Positions 21,966 through 32,069 of a DNA stretch of 43,114 nt are shown here, piece by piece. The position numbers were made by a program, and so were the translations under genes. This DNA is from Mesotaenium endlicherianum (lineage: Eukaryota; Streptophyta; Zygnematophyceae; Zygnematales; Mesotaeniaceae). The notes under the pieces are model-generated. The model saw only the letters and a list, made by a program, of their open reading frames with translations. It had not been told where the DNA came from and did no database searches. The stretch is taken from NCBI GenBank assembly GCA_009602735.1, contig WELA01009966.1:562424-605537 (forward strand), in the 5' to 3' direction. Position 1 is the first letter of the stretch; every line of letters starts with the position of its first letter.

Positions 21966-23103
21966 GTGATAGCCTCAAATCTGATCAGTTCCCCGAAACC
22001 ATCAAATCAGCACCCCATGCAAGCTAGCAAAGCGTAGTCCTGCTATTTTAATAAGCTGAATTGTCACACAAAATCTTACATGGCTCATGCTTAGCAGACT
22101 TCAGCACTAATGTGTGCTCTCCAAGACGTATCCAACATGTTATTCATCAATTTCCTCCCAACTAGTATGGACAAAAGTGAAGATATATCCGAGCAAAACG
22201 GGAGAAAACGGAGGGCTCCATTACAGCTTTGCAACGTAGTTTTTCAAACTTTGTAGAAGTTATAAGAAGGGTGTAGTTCCTTGTCCAGGGACAATAAGTT
22301 GGAGTGAGAGAGACGAGGTCCGACAGAAGCAAGAGCAATAGCTTGAGAGGGAGAGTGGAGGGGGCATGGGTGGGCATGAGGGCTTCTTGCAACAGCTAAG
22401 CATGGCAAGGCAAAGATGCAGCTGTGTGAATTAATCTCTCGTACATATGCTAAGAAGGCAAGAAACACTTGCTGAAGCTCCCGGACTATGGCTGATCTTA
22501 TCGCGGCAGCCTGCAGGCGCTTTAACTCTTGCTTCACCACTAATGCAACCTTCCGTTACAATAAGAAACTGTTCTTAACGTTCACGGACTAATGCCACAA
22601 ACATAGTCTGAATGATACAGAACGGACATAGGGTAGCCTATTCTACGTACATGCAATCCTATGCAAGCAGACACAACAAGGCGCGACAGGGCACAACGAC
22701 ATGCTCATGATATGCTTAGGACCTTCACAGCTGCTCGTCAATTGTAAATAATTAGTTGTTATATAGAGACGAGACTAGCATGCGCTAACAATGATCTGCT
22801 GCACAATTTCGTACGCACGATATGACAACTATAAGTCGACCTTTCCTTTCCTTTTAGCTTCACGATTCTTACTAAAAGTTGTTTCGAATATGAAAGCGGG
22901 AGCTCCAGCCACGAAAGCTGGATGTTCTATGTCTCTTAAGGCTGCTGTCCACGACGTTCTTTGATCGATTTGGTTTCCTACGTCATCCACGAGAAGCATA
23001 CATGACTGCGCAAATAAGCGACAGCCTACTTGTTTCAAGTCTTCCTTGAAGTTTCTTGTTCATACAATCACTGCACTTCTTTTTGTTGTGAAAGCCGGCA
23101 GTA
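21966..23103. other. Divergent intergenic region TAF10-ATP11
   Basis: About 1.1 kb with the two promoters. Two minus-strand open frames lie here: 23038-22829 (69 aa, includes IDQRTSWTAALRDIEH) and 22540-22244 (98 aa, MVKQELKRLQAAAIRS...). Either could be a small gene or an upstream exon, but I recognise neither and TAF10 itself is complete, so I do not call them. Confidence 0.45.
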
Positions 23104-24681
23104 ATGGCCTGGGCTTCCCTAAGAAAGGCGGGCTGCAGATTGCTGGACCCTTCAGCTGCATTGAAGGCTACATATGGAGTATCTCCGACACCAGGTTGGC
23201 ATTTGCAGATTATCACCAGGAAGTCACAATTTGCTAGTGGCTTCTCTATGCCAACCCCAAAGAAGCTGAACGAGATTGTGAATGTAGAAGGCCTTCAAGC
23301 ATGTACCCCTGAGGAGATAAAGAAGACGTGGAATGATGTATGTATATCTCTTTCCTTAGTACCTCTTGCTTTGTCTACTGATTGACTGAAAGGTCTTTAA
23401 TAGGATCCACGTTGTTAACCAACTTGCCTTGTTTGTCCTTTATTTCTGAATCTTGCAGGCACACATAGGGAGGAGTCATATCAGCACAACTCTGAGTAGT
23501 CAGCAGTATGACGGTCTTTGCTTTCGTGCTCAGAGCTGGTTAGTACTTCCAACACTGCCAGCCTTATAAGTTCATCTTTCAGCAACTTTTGGTTGGATAC
23601 AGATATCAGGCAATGCTTCAAAAATACACCAGGTGGTGACCAAGTCAGCTTTGACCTTGCTCTTGAGTCAGTCGTTTTTGCCCGGCTGACCTGTAGTTAT
23701 TTGGGGGTGGACTGTTCTCTTTTGCAGTCCTATGTTTGTGCTGCCAGTTTTACGAGAGAAGGGTTTTGTGTCAATGCTCACTCAAGGTGATACTCTACAT
23801 TTATCATTGCGTATTTCCCTGCAGCGTGCCAATTGGCCCTGTAATACCCTCCTAGTTACCTCTACATACGCTGGTCAGAAGCAGGTCCTAAGGAACCTCG
23901 TTGGTGTGCTGGTCCTAGAGCTATCACAACAAAGGTTTGCGGTGGCTATGCATCAAAATAATCTGCTCAGCACGAATGCTTAGCTCATTCTTATTCTTGT
24001 GAATTGCTGCTCATGATGCAGACTAGCAGTGTTTGCAAGTGCTTATTTGGTGGGAAAGGGGGGCGTTGTGCTGTATACTTGGGTCATGGGATGGGGGGCA
24101 TGGAGTAGCACAGATGCCACACCTCCTGTTTACGGGACTGGAGGACTACAAAGTGAGGGGCACTGAGGCTGCGCCCTTTTTTGTCGTCACGCATTATCCT
24201 GACCTGGCTGAGAGCAAGGAGATAGTGCTTGTGCGTGGGGATGTTGTTCTGCCCAGTCGCCTCAGTGATGATGAGGTATTGTTGCTGCCTTCCCAGCCTT
24301 CAGTTCTGACCGTAGTCTATCTGATGAACTAAAGGCCCTCATGATGCTCCTTTGAGATGTGACGGGTATGTGTGCATCCAGCTTGTCCTCTCATTAAGAC
24401 AGTGCACTGGCCATACAATGCCACAACATTTAGGAACAAGAGCTTTGGCATGCCTACAGTAGCGTTGGTGCATGATTCTGGAATGGTTGTAAGTTATGAA
24501 GCGAACATGGCGGTTGTATAATACTTTGACTTTTTGTCTGCAGGCCCGTGAGTTGCTCAAGAACATACATGACTACTATCTGGATGATGGAAGGTATCGC
24601 CATGTAAAAACGTTCAACAAGGAAAGCAGAGAATTTGACTACCGGGAAGTGTTGAAGGATTTGAGAGTAACAGGTGGCTAA
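23104..24681 (+). CDS. ATPAF1: ATP11/ATPAF1-like assembly chaperone of mitochondrial F1-ATPase
   Basis: Matrix chaperone that binds free F1 beta subunits during assembly of the F1 hexamer. Five exons, 23104-23337, 23459-23538, 23728-23786, 24109-24275 and 24544-24681, keep phase and give 225 residues. Residues 1-48 (MAWASLRKAGCRLLDPSAAL...) form an Arg/Lys-rich, acid-poor leader typical of mitochondrial import. The mature protein carries the family motifs in order: PKKLNEIVNVEGLQACTPEE, AHIGRSHISTTLSSQQYDGL, CPMFVLPVLRE, QMPHLLFTGLEDYKVRG, VVTHYPDLAESKEIVLVRGD and the end segment FNKESREFDYREVLKDL. The acceptor before exon 4 is TAG (GGAGTAG|CACAG). It is chosen by phase and because it yields the conserved QMPHLLF. 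TGTAA at 24814-24818 is a likely polyadenylation signal. Confidence 0.95.
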
Positions 24682-25359
24682 AACACTTTGTTTAGTCTTA
24701 TACCACGGGGAAGGCATTGTTGACACTTTGCCCCTTGAAGGGACAAGAGTGATTGCAATGGTTGATAGTTGATGCCCTCAACATACGTAACTGCAGGGTG
24801 ACCGTGACGTGCTTGTAAGAGGAGTATTTAGTAAAGAGAGTACCATGCATGTACTAAGAAACAAACTGTCCATTAGATTAGGTGCTTCACAGTGACTGTT
24901 TCAGCGAAAATGGCAAGTGAGCCCCTTAGCACAATCTGGCATTCTTCCACCTGCTACGATTCAAGTTCAGAAAACAAGCTATGCAGACTTTCTTGTGCAG
25001 TTACAATGGTTCGTTTTAGTCTGCTGAATGTCTGTTTGCTGTTTATATTTCTTGTGTCCACTGGTATATTCTTCTGTGGAGTTCTTTAAGCTTGGCCGGT
25101 TGTCAACGATAAATGTCAGCAGCACAGTACCCCGGTTTCAAGCCAGTGCGCGTCCAGAAGAGTATAGTAGTAATTTTGAGTGGGATCATCGTGAGGCACC
25201 AAGACATGAGTACCATCACAATACTAGATCTAGGGGTTAACTAGTTTTGATTTTATATTATCATTCCACATGCACCATCAAGCACATGTTACAAATCTGC
25301 AGCTTGACAATAGGCACATGTACAAATCGTAGCAAGGGCCGGATAAGCACAACTAAAGA
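24682..25359. other. Convergent region after ATP11, with one possible small gene
   Basis: Contains the ATP11 3' UTR. On the plus strand 25028-25240 is an open frame of 70 codons: a short Cys-rich hydrophobic start (MSVCCLYFLCPLVY) then a polar tail (PRFQASARPEEYSSNFEW...). It could be a small membrane or secreted protein, or chance; no family is recognised. TTACA at about 25288 on this strand (TGTAA on the minus strand) may end the minus-strand gene to the right. Confidence 0.35.
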
Positions 25360-26975
25360 TCAGGGAACATGGCTAGCATCTGTATTCTGAATCATGCCTT
25401 TGCTGGTGTACTGTTGTACTCGTTCAAGTATAAGCTGGCCTACCAAGTCTAGGTCCTTGTATGCTTTGAAGAAATGATTGTAATACAAATAAACATTTTG
25501 TGTTTTAGGAACTTAAGTGTGCCGATAAGGGCATCCGCTCTTTGAGAAAGCTGATTCTTAATCTATGAAGAGAAAAAGGCTGCACTATTTCCGTTTTCAA
25601 CAGCCGCATGTAAGCCTTCCAGCACAAACTCACCAATATCATCTGGACAAGGGTGCACAATTATAAGGCGTGAGATGTTGGGCTCATCCAGCAGCCTGGC
25701 GCCACTTGGATTGGCGTGAAGATACGAATTGGCAACCGAGAGTACCCTGTCACTGGACCAGGATTTCACTTACCTGTTCCCTCAGATGCACTCAGCAGCA
25801 CTCCATCCTGCCAAGTGGCGCAGTAGCGAGAAAGTAAACAAGTCACAATTATTAGCTTCAAGCTGTATTGGTTCCTCCTCATGCAAATGCCACCAGTATG
25901 AAATTCTTACGACCCTTGAGAGTTTTTTAAAACAATGAGAGCTCTTCCACAAGCAAGTATCGAGAGGGGTTGTGTAACAGGTCTCAATGACACGCACATA
26001 CATACAAATGAAGACATTTATCCATACAATTATCTTAAGTATCTAGAAAGCAATGACAGGCCCACATCAGAAGTAGATGTGACACTTAATCCATGTGTAC
26101 ATCTGTGTACCTATGAAATCGCATCAATAGGGCCATGTTGTAACCTACATGCTAATATATGCAAGTCAACTCGCAGCTAATGACTAATAATGACCTATGA
26201 AGACATCATAGCCAGCATAGTGGCAAGAAGATGAAAAGGTCCCAGCAGGTATGGGTCACAAGAGTCGGTGACACCAACTAATACAATGCAAATGTGCAGA
26301 ACATACTCTTGGAAGCCATTTTGTGAAGCAGGCAGGTCAAGCACGCAGCGTTGTTCCCAGAGCAAACCTCCCTTGACTTGGAGAAAGCCAAATAGCTGGC
26401 AAATCTATTCCCAGGGGGAGAAGAGAAGGGAGGAGGGGGTCGTTGTGTGTGAGAGGGGGAGGAGGGGGGGGGGGGGGAGAGGGAACGAGGGCAACAGCAG
26501 ATGATGGGGTGCTACAGAGTTGTCTGTGCATACAGAGCTGAGCTCTTGAAGAACGGGCTGCAGGTCATAAAGGTTCAGGTGCAGCTGCCCGCCCACGCGC
26601 CTGATGCAGCAGCTCCATGAACAGCAGCCTCACGCCGCACGCAAAGGCCTCTACCTCTTGCATGGCGTGGAGCGTCAGACCGGCAGCCTAGGTGGGGAGC
26701 ACCCTCAGAACAGGAGCGGCGCCAAACCCATCCTCGGGCGCGCGCAGACAGCCGAAGGCAGCACGAGCCGCGCGCTAATGGCCGTCAACATGACGTCCCT
26801 CCACACACCCACGCCTCCTTTTGTGGACGCACTTGAACACGTGTGTGCTCTGTGCAGGGGAATGCTGTCACTCCGCACAATCAAGAGCAGTTCCATCTAA
26901 TTGACCGCTTACCTTAGGCCCAGGCAGGGCATGCAGCGGCAGGATACGCTTAGGTGGGGCAGGTCGTTGCATCAT
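25360..26975 (-). pseudogene. Unrecognised minus-strand gene, apparently disrupted (or exons not resolved)
   Basis: Several stretches look coding on the minus strand but do not join cleanly. In order: 26975-26913 (MMQRPAPPKRILPLHALPGP, donor GTAAGC); from 26687 after a TAG acceptor (LTLHAMQEVEAFACGVRLLF); a shifted frame (VGGQLHLNLYDLQPVLQELS); about 26400-26200 (LFGFLQVKGGLLWEQRCVLD, then NGFQEYVLHICIVLVG); 25760-25640 (VLSVANSYLHANPSG, LDEPNISRLIIVHPCPDDIG, donor GTGAGT); then QRADALIGTLKF; and in another frame QNVYLYYNHFFKAYKDLDLV running to a TGA at 25362-25360. Between pieces there are an in-frame TAG (about 25563) and at least two one-base frame changes inside otherwise continuous text. 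I do not recognise the family. A decayed gene, sequence indels and unseen introns are all possible. Confidence 0.4.
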
Positions 26976-27221
26976 CTTTATGCCTGTAGTGCAATTCCTC
27001 TTTCACGCATGACATGCATATGTGCTTGTAGCCTGGGGCAAGATCGTGTGCATGTGTGACAGCATGCAGTGCCTTGCTCATGAGGACATGCCTAAGCAAT
27101 TAGCCATGCAGCCATAGCCTTGACCTTCACCCGGCCCCTGACCTCAGGCTCAGGGTCAACGCCAACTCTGTGCCCAGAACAGACTTGTCGCGGTTCAGGA
27201 GACCTCTCAGTATATGAGTCG
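26976..27221. other. Short intergenic stretch left of the inverted-repeat element
   Basis: About 250 bp between the possible start of the unrecognised minus-strand gene and the left arm of the inverted-repeat element. No exon or promoter signal was recognised. Confidence 0.4.
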
Positions 27222-28312
27222 CATCTCCCACCACTCCGCCACTTGGCACACGTCTGGTGGCGCCACCTGGCGCTCTCCAGGCCCACTCCCCTGGTTGCAC
27301 CATCCGCCACCAGACAAGTGGAGGGCTGGCAGGAGGGAGGAGCCTCTCCTCCCACGTCAGCGGAGCGCTGTCCCGCCCAGATCTCGGGAAGCAACTGCAC
27401 GTCGTCAGAAAAGGGGGGGAGAGGAGGGGGGAAGAGGTGACTCACAATCCGATTGTAGCCACCTGCGGACAAGGGCACACTGGTCCTAGCAAACATACAA
27501 CTCTGGACTTGCTGCTATGCTGACAGGTTGACTGGACACGCTTTCTCGCAGAGACCACTCCATCCACGGGCCATGCACTAACATTCAGAGGCAGATTTGT
27601 AGCATGGAAGGATGTTTCATTGAATAAAAAGGCCAATGAAGGAAACAACGACAAAGCTGCAAACTGCAGTTGGGTTGCCGATATGGCAGACTCCTACTTA
27701 GCTAGCTCTAGGACCCATTGACTAGGCTACTTACAGGACACTATGACCTACCCTAACCCAATACTTCCTCTAGTTCCCCCTTGTGAGAGCGGCAGAAACG
27801 TGCCAGCTCCACTACCCTTATCCCTGTTATGTGGGAGATAAAACCTCCCATTCGTTGCTACTTCCAGAATACTATCACCAACCCTAACCTGCTACTTCTT
27901 ATTGTTCCCTTGTGAGAGTGGGAGAAACGTGCCAGCTCCACCAACTCTAACTCCCATTCGTTGCTACTTTCGGGATACTATCACCCACCTAACCCGACAT
28001 TTCTTCTCGTTCTCTAATGAGTGGGAGAAATAACCCCCTGAGATGATCAACACATGCTACGTTTGAGAGGTAGAACCTCCCATGTGACAAACCTGCTGCA
28101 AGTGCATTCAATGCCATGACAAGCAGGTGCTATGTACTAAGACACTAACTATGAAAGAATAGCGAAGCTACCTATATTGGCACCTATTGAACTACCTGTG
28201 CAACTTACCAAATAATGTAAAGAGCTACATCTATCCGCACTTGCCAAGCCTACTCATAAAAAGCTAAATCATGAACTAGCATGTAGAGACGGCAGCAGGT
28301 CTTCCAGAGGCC
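27222..28312 (+). repeat. Left arm of the long inverted repeat
   Basis: Matches 31153-30066 in reverse complement at roughly 98% by eye, starting CATCTCCCACCACTCC and ending GGTCTTCCAGAGGCC. The inner 37 bp overlap the 3' end and stop codon of the enclosed gene. Outward-reading frames in both arms begin MSLFPSLAFLFNETSFH and MFARTSVPLSAGGYNR; no family was recognised for them. Confidence 0.85.
27741..28030. repeat. Three degenerate tandem units inside the left arm
   Basis: Units start at about 27741, 27872 and 27978 with CTATGACCTACCCTAACCC, CTATCACCAACCCTAACC and CTATCACCCACCTAACCC, and share GTGAGAG(C/T)GG-AGAAACGTGCCAG. Unit length is about 105-130 bp. The same triplet occurs inverted in the right arm (about 30345-30640). 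The CCCTAACC core is telomere-like. Confidence 0.65.
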
Positions 28313-29189
28313 CTCACCATCTCCCAAGAAGACGGCACATCAAACTCCCCCTCACATCTGGGCCGCGGGAGGTCCTCCTCCAAGACCCAATCGGAGAGCT
28401 GGGTCAGCATCTCCTCCACAGCAGACTGCCACTTTGGAACGGGCAGGGCTGCCCGTGGCTGTCTTGACACTTCAGGTGCAAATGGCCCCACCTCCTCAGC
28501 CCTTGACACGAGGCTGTCATCCTCCAGCCATTGCACAAACGACACCCGAAGCTCCCGACGGTCAGCCATGACAGGCTGCTGCACTTCTACCCCCCTCAGC
28601 TCCTCTCGCTCCTCTACTTCACCCCAACTTCTGCCCGCCCCATCCTCTTTGTGCACCACCTCCTCAGTGGCATGTGCCGTTGATGGGGATGAAACCAGCA
28701 CTGACTCCCGGCCAAAGCTCGCAAAAGAAAGCGCCCACTCGGAAATGAAGCTGGTCTCTGGCTGCCAGGATGACCCCTTGGCCTGCGTCGTCAGTGCCTC
28801 CAAGGACCTCGAAAATAACTGAAGCTCCGCAGGACGTGTCTCCTTGGGCACGGCCACCATCCGAGGACCTTCCAGGGACGCTTGAGGAACACCCTGCAAT
28901 GAGCAAAAGAACCAACAGAAGCGAGTTAGAGATTGCACACTTTCGCTCACCAAATAAAGTAAACTTCATATGGATTCGTGTGCAGTTGATGCAGAAAACG
29001 GGAGAAGTAGCTCCTCACCTTGGCGGCGGACACCTTCTTGTAGGCCTTGACTGGAGCAGCCGCAGGGAGGGCAGAGCGCAAAAATGCGACTCTAGGATTA
29101 GACTTGGCCTCCCTTGCCCTCCTGACTCTCTCAACGTGCTTCTCTCCAGAGAAAGGGAGAGGCTTGATTGAAGCTTTCACCACTGCCAT
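28276..29189 (-). CDS. Two-exon protein of unknown function inside the inverted-repeat element
   Basis: Exon 1 29189-29019 and exon 2 28893-28276, joined through a canonical GTGAGG donor and GCAG acceptor in phase 0, give 262 residues. The N-terminus is basic (KASIKPLPFSGEKHVERVRR, then KAYKKVSAAK); the remainder is acidic with Glu-rich stretches (EVEEREELRGVEVQ) and ends PAAVSTC. No transmembrane segment, DDE triad, zinc finger or other transposase sign is visible. A TATAAAG box lies about 120 bp upstream. The stop codon falls just inside the left arm, so the last 12 or so residues are repeat-derived. I do not recognise the protein. It may be a host gene captured by the element or a gene belonging to it. 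Good phase, splice sites and promoter support a real gene. Confidence 0.55.
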
Positions 29190-29308
29190 GGTGGAAACAA
29201 GAATATACTGCCATAAAAGACTGTGGAAGAACTACTGTGATAGAACGTGAACTCGCAACGATAAACAAGTGACTGATTGAAATGACCAGCCGCGTGGACG
29301 CGCCCGAC

Positions 29309-29315
29309 CTTTATA
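29309..29315 (-). promoter_or_regulatory. TATA-box-like element for the gene inside the inverted repeat
   Basis: TATAAAG on the minus strand, about 120 bp upstream of ATG 29189, in the unique centre of the element. Confidence 0.4.
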
Positions 29316-29662
29316 CGGCACCCAGCCGAGGCCATTCGACGATGGGAGAACATGCTTGCGCTACTCAGGGAAGCTCTCAAGACGAATTCTAATAAGACGA
29401 ATTGGTAGGCGCGGAATGGCACATGGAGTTTGATCGCTAAAGGACACCTTTTGACCAGGAAAATGGCGTCGAGAAGTCTCAGAAGCATGAACTTGACGGC
29501 CATATACATGTGCCAATCTGCCGGCGCATGTAGCACTAACGAGATTTTCCCGGTTTTCCGGGTTTCCCGTCAGCAAAAAGACACATCGAAGAAAAGTAGG
29601 ATGAATTGCTTTGCCTATTGGCGAGCATTTCGATTGGCTCTCCGAGTCTCCGCCATGGGCGA

Positions 29663-29776
29663 GCCGTGGACGCGTCAGCCTGTGTTTGCGAAGACGCTTG
29701 CAGCAACGCATGGCAAGTTGCCGTGGACGCGTTAGCCTGCGTTTGCGAAGACGCATGCAGCAACGCGTGGCAAGTT
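29663..29776. repeat. Two tandem copies of a 57-bp unit in the centre of the inverted-repeat element
   Basis: 29663-29719 and 29720-29776 are near-identical, beginning GCCGTGGACGCGT and ending GCAACGC(A/G)TGGCAAGTT, with about four differences. The unit is 19 codons long, so open frames across it repeat a 19-residue block; none is a recognised protein. Confidence 0.75.
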
Positions 29777-30065
29777 GCAACCAGTCTACAAGTTACAACA
29801 ACGACCATATGGAGAAGAGAGCCGCATGCTCAAAGATACGGGAACCCAAATAAAGACCCAAGAAAGCTCAGGTCAAAGGCCTCGATGCTTCGCGTCAAAG
29901 CTTCAAAAGACAAGCTTGGCGTTTGGTGGCACCAGGCTTCGTCACGTGGTAAATCAACATTCGACTGGTTCGGACCAGGCCCCAGGATTCGACCAAAACA
30001 TTGGAATTCTGGTTAAACATCCGGGACCTGACGCCCACGATGTTTTAGAACGTCCAATATTACTC

Positions 30066-31153
30066 GGCCTCTGGAAGACCTGCTGCCGTCTCTACATGTT
30101 AGCTCATGATTTAGCTTTTTATGAGTAGGCTTGGCAAGTGCGGATAGATGTAGCTCTTTACATTATTTGGTAAGTTGCACAGGTAGTTCAATAGGTGCCA
30201 ATATAGGTAGCTTCGCTATTCTTTCATAGTTAGTGTCTTAGTACATAGCACCTGCTTGTCATGGCATTGAATGCACTTGCAGCAGGTTTGTCACATGGGA
30301 GGTTCTACCTCTCAAACGTAGCATGTGTTGATCATCTCAGGGGGTTATTTCTCCCACTCATTAGAGAACGAGAAGAAATGTCGGGTTAGGTGGGTGATAG
30401 TATCCCGAAAGTAGCAACGAATGGGAGTTAGAGTTGGTGGAGCTGGCACGTTTCTCCCACTCTCACAAGGGAACAATAAGAAGTAGCAGGTTAGGGTTGG
30501 TGATAGTATTCTGGAAGTAGCAACGAATGGGAGGTTTTATCTCCCACATAACAGGGATTAGGGTAGTGGAGCTGGCACGTTTCTGCCGCTCTCACAAGGG
30601 GGAACTAGAGGAAGTATTGGGTTAGGGTAGGTCATAGTGTCCTGTAAGTAGCCTAGTCAATGGGTCATAGAGCTAGCTAAGTAGGAGTCTGCCATATCGG
30701 CAACCCAACTGCAGTTTGCAGCTTTGTCGTTGTTTCCTTCATTGGCCTTTTTATTCAATGAAACATCCTTCCATGCTACAAATCTGCCTCTGAATGTTAG
30801 TGCATGGCCCGTGGATGGAGTGGTCTCTGCGAGAAAGCGTGTCCAGTCAACCTGTCAGCATAGCAGCAAGTCCAGAGTTGTATGTTTGCTAGGACCAGTG
30901 TGCCCTTGTCCGCAGGTGGCTACAATCGGATTGTGAGTCACCTCTTCCCCCCTCCTCTCCCCCCCTTTTCTGACGACGTGCAGTTGCTTCCCGAGATCTG
31001 GACGGGACAGCGCTCCGCTGACGTGGGAGGAGAGGCTCCTCCCTCCTGCCAGCCCTCCACTTGTCTGGTGGCGGATGGTGCAACCAGGGGAGTGGGCCTG
31101 GAGAGCGCCAGGTGGCGCCACCAGACGCGTGCCGAGTGGCGGAGTGGGAGATG
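30066..31153 (-). repeat. Right arm of the long inverted repeat
   Basis: Inverted copy of 27222-28312. The sampled differences are single substitutions (for example CTCTATGACC against CTCTAGGACC) plus one 3-bp indel, so the copies are young or kept alike by gene conversion. The differences also argue against a simple assembly duplication. Confidence 0.85.
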
Positions 31154-32020
31154 TAACAGGAGCCGACGCACAGTCCGGGTACCTCCGGTGAGAAACTGCC
31201 CTCTTCCTTCTTTTAGGGTTATAGAGCAGATTGCTGGGAGTTTGTTTCATCTAGGGCTCCAGGCCAAGCTTTCTGCTCGTGATGACGCTCTCTGGTAGTC
31301 CCGTGTTGGAGCATCAGGCCTCTGCTTTCAGATTGGAGCCATCGTGGATTTGGTGGCTGTGCCAGGTCAATCATCTCTTCTTTTTGCTGCGCCACTGGCT
31401 GCCCGGCCGGCTGGCTTGCTGGACACCCGAGTCGGGGACACGTATCACTTGCTCAAGCAAAGCAGGCTCTGCTTCGCTCAGCTCGCAACACAACCATTGC
31501 CAGGTGTCGAGCCCTGCTGCCGAGCAGGTAGCACGTGCAGCCGTGCTGGGGGGCGGCTTATCCCCGAGTGCCATCTCATCCTGGGCCAAACTCCGCCGGC
31601 AGGAGCTCGTCCTGGCGACACCTCTGGTGCAAGACTGCTGCTGCTGCCAGGTGTCAGCACCAGACTCGGCCGACCATGGGGTAACACAGCGTCCCTCATT
31701 TTCCTCCGCAGGGTCTCCACGAGAAGTTTGTGGACCTTTTTGGGATTTAGGTCACCTCCAGACTTGGTCTTGTCTCTTGGTAAAGTGGATAGAGGTAGGA
31801 TGGTGCTCAGGTTGCTCCTGCAAAGGGCAATGCGCTTCCAGGCCTTATACATGGTCAGCAACGCTCCGTGGTTGTCACTCGAGCCGCAACTCTCTTTACG
31901 GGGGCTCAGTTTTACATGGCCGGGCCTGTGGTGTCATGCCACCTGGCGTCGTGCGAGGTGACAGCAGGTCACTCGAGTAGCACGTGACTCCCCCTCTCAC
32001 TCATGCGCTCTTCGCGCGCG

Positions 32021-32069
<49 letters not shown>

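Larger units (their letters stand above)
27222..31153. mobile_element. 3.9-kb element with ~1.09-kb inverted arms enclosing a two-exon gene
   Basis: The left arm (27222-28312) and right arm (30066-31153) are reverse complements of each other, differing by a few substitutions and a 3-bp indel near the outer end (CCACCACTCC against CCACTCC). The 1.75-kb centre (28313-30065) is unique and carries a spliced minus-strand gene with its own TATA-like box. Each arm holds three degenerate ~105-130-bp repeats. This is the architecture of a foldback- or Mutator-type DNA element with long terminal inverted repeats; no transposase is seen, so it would be non-autonomous. I could not find a clear target-site duplication: CAGGAG occurs near both ends, but 20 bp outside the left terminus. 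A plain inverted duplication is the alternative. Confidence 0.7.

Noticed and set aside
25563..25565. Use of TAG as a sense codon to rescue the disrupted minus-strand gene
   Set aside because: TAG ends the aldolase and TGD5-like genes, and TGA or TAA ends the others, so the standard code applies.
27222..31153. CRISPR-like or prokaryotic insertion-sequence explanation for the repeats
   Set aside because: The host is a eukaryote with spliced genes, and the structure is two long inverted arms, not short spaced repeats; no transposase is present.
27190..31165. CAGGAG near both ends as the target-site duplication of the inverted-repeat element
   Set aside because: The left copy lies 20 bp outside the arm end while the right copy is 3 bp outside, so they do not flank the element symmetrically.
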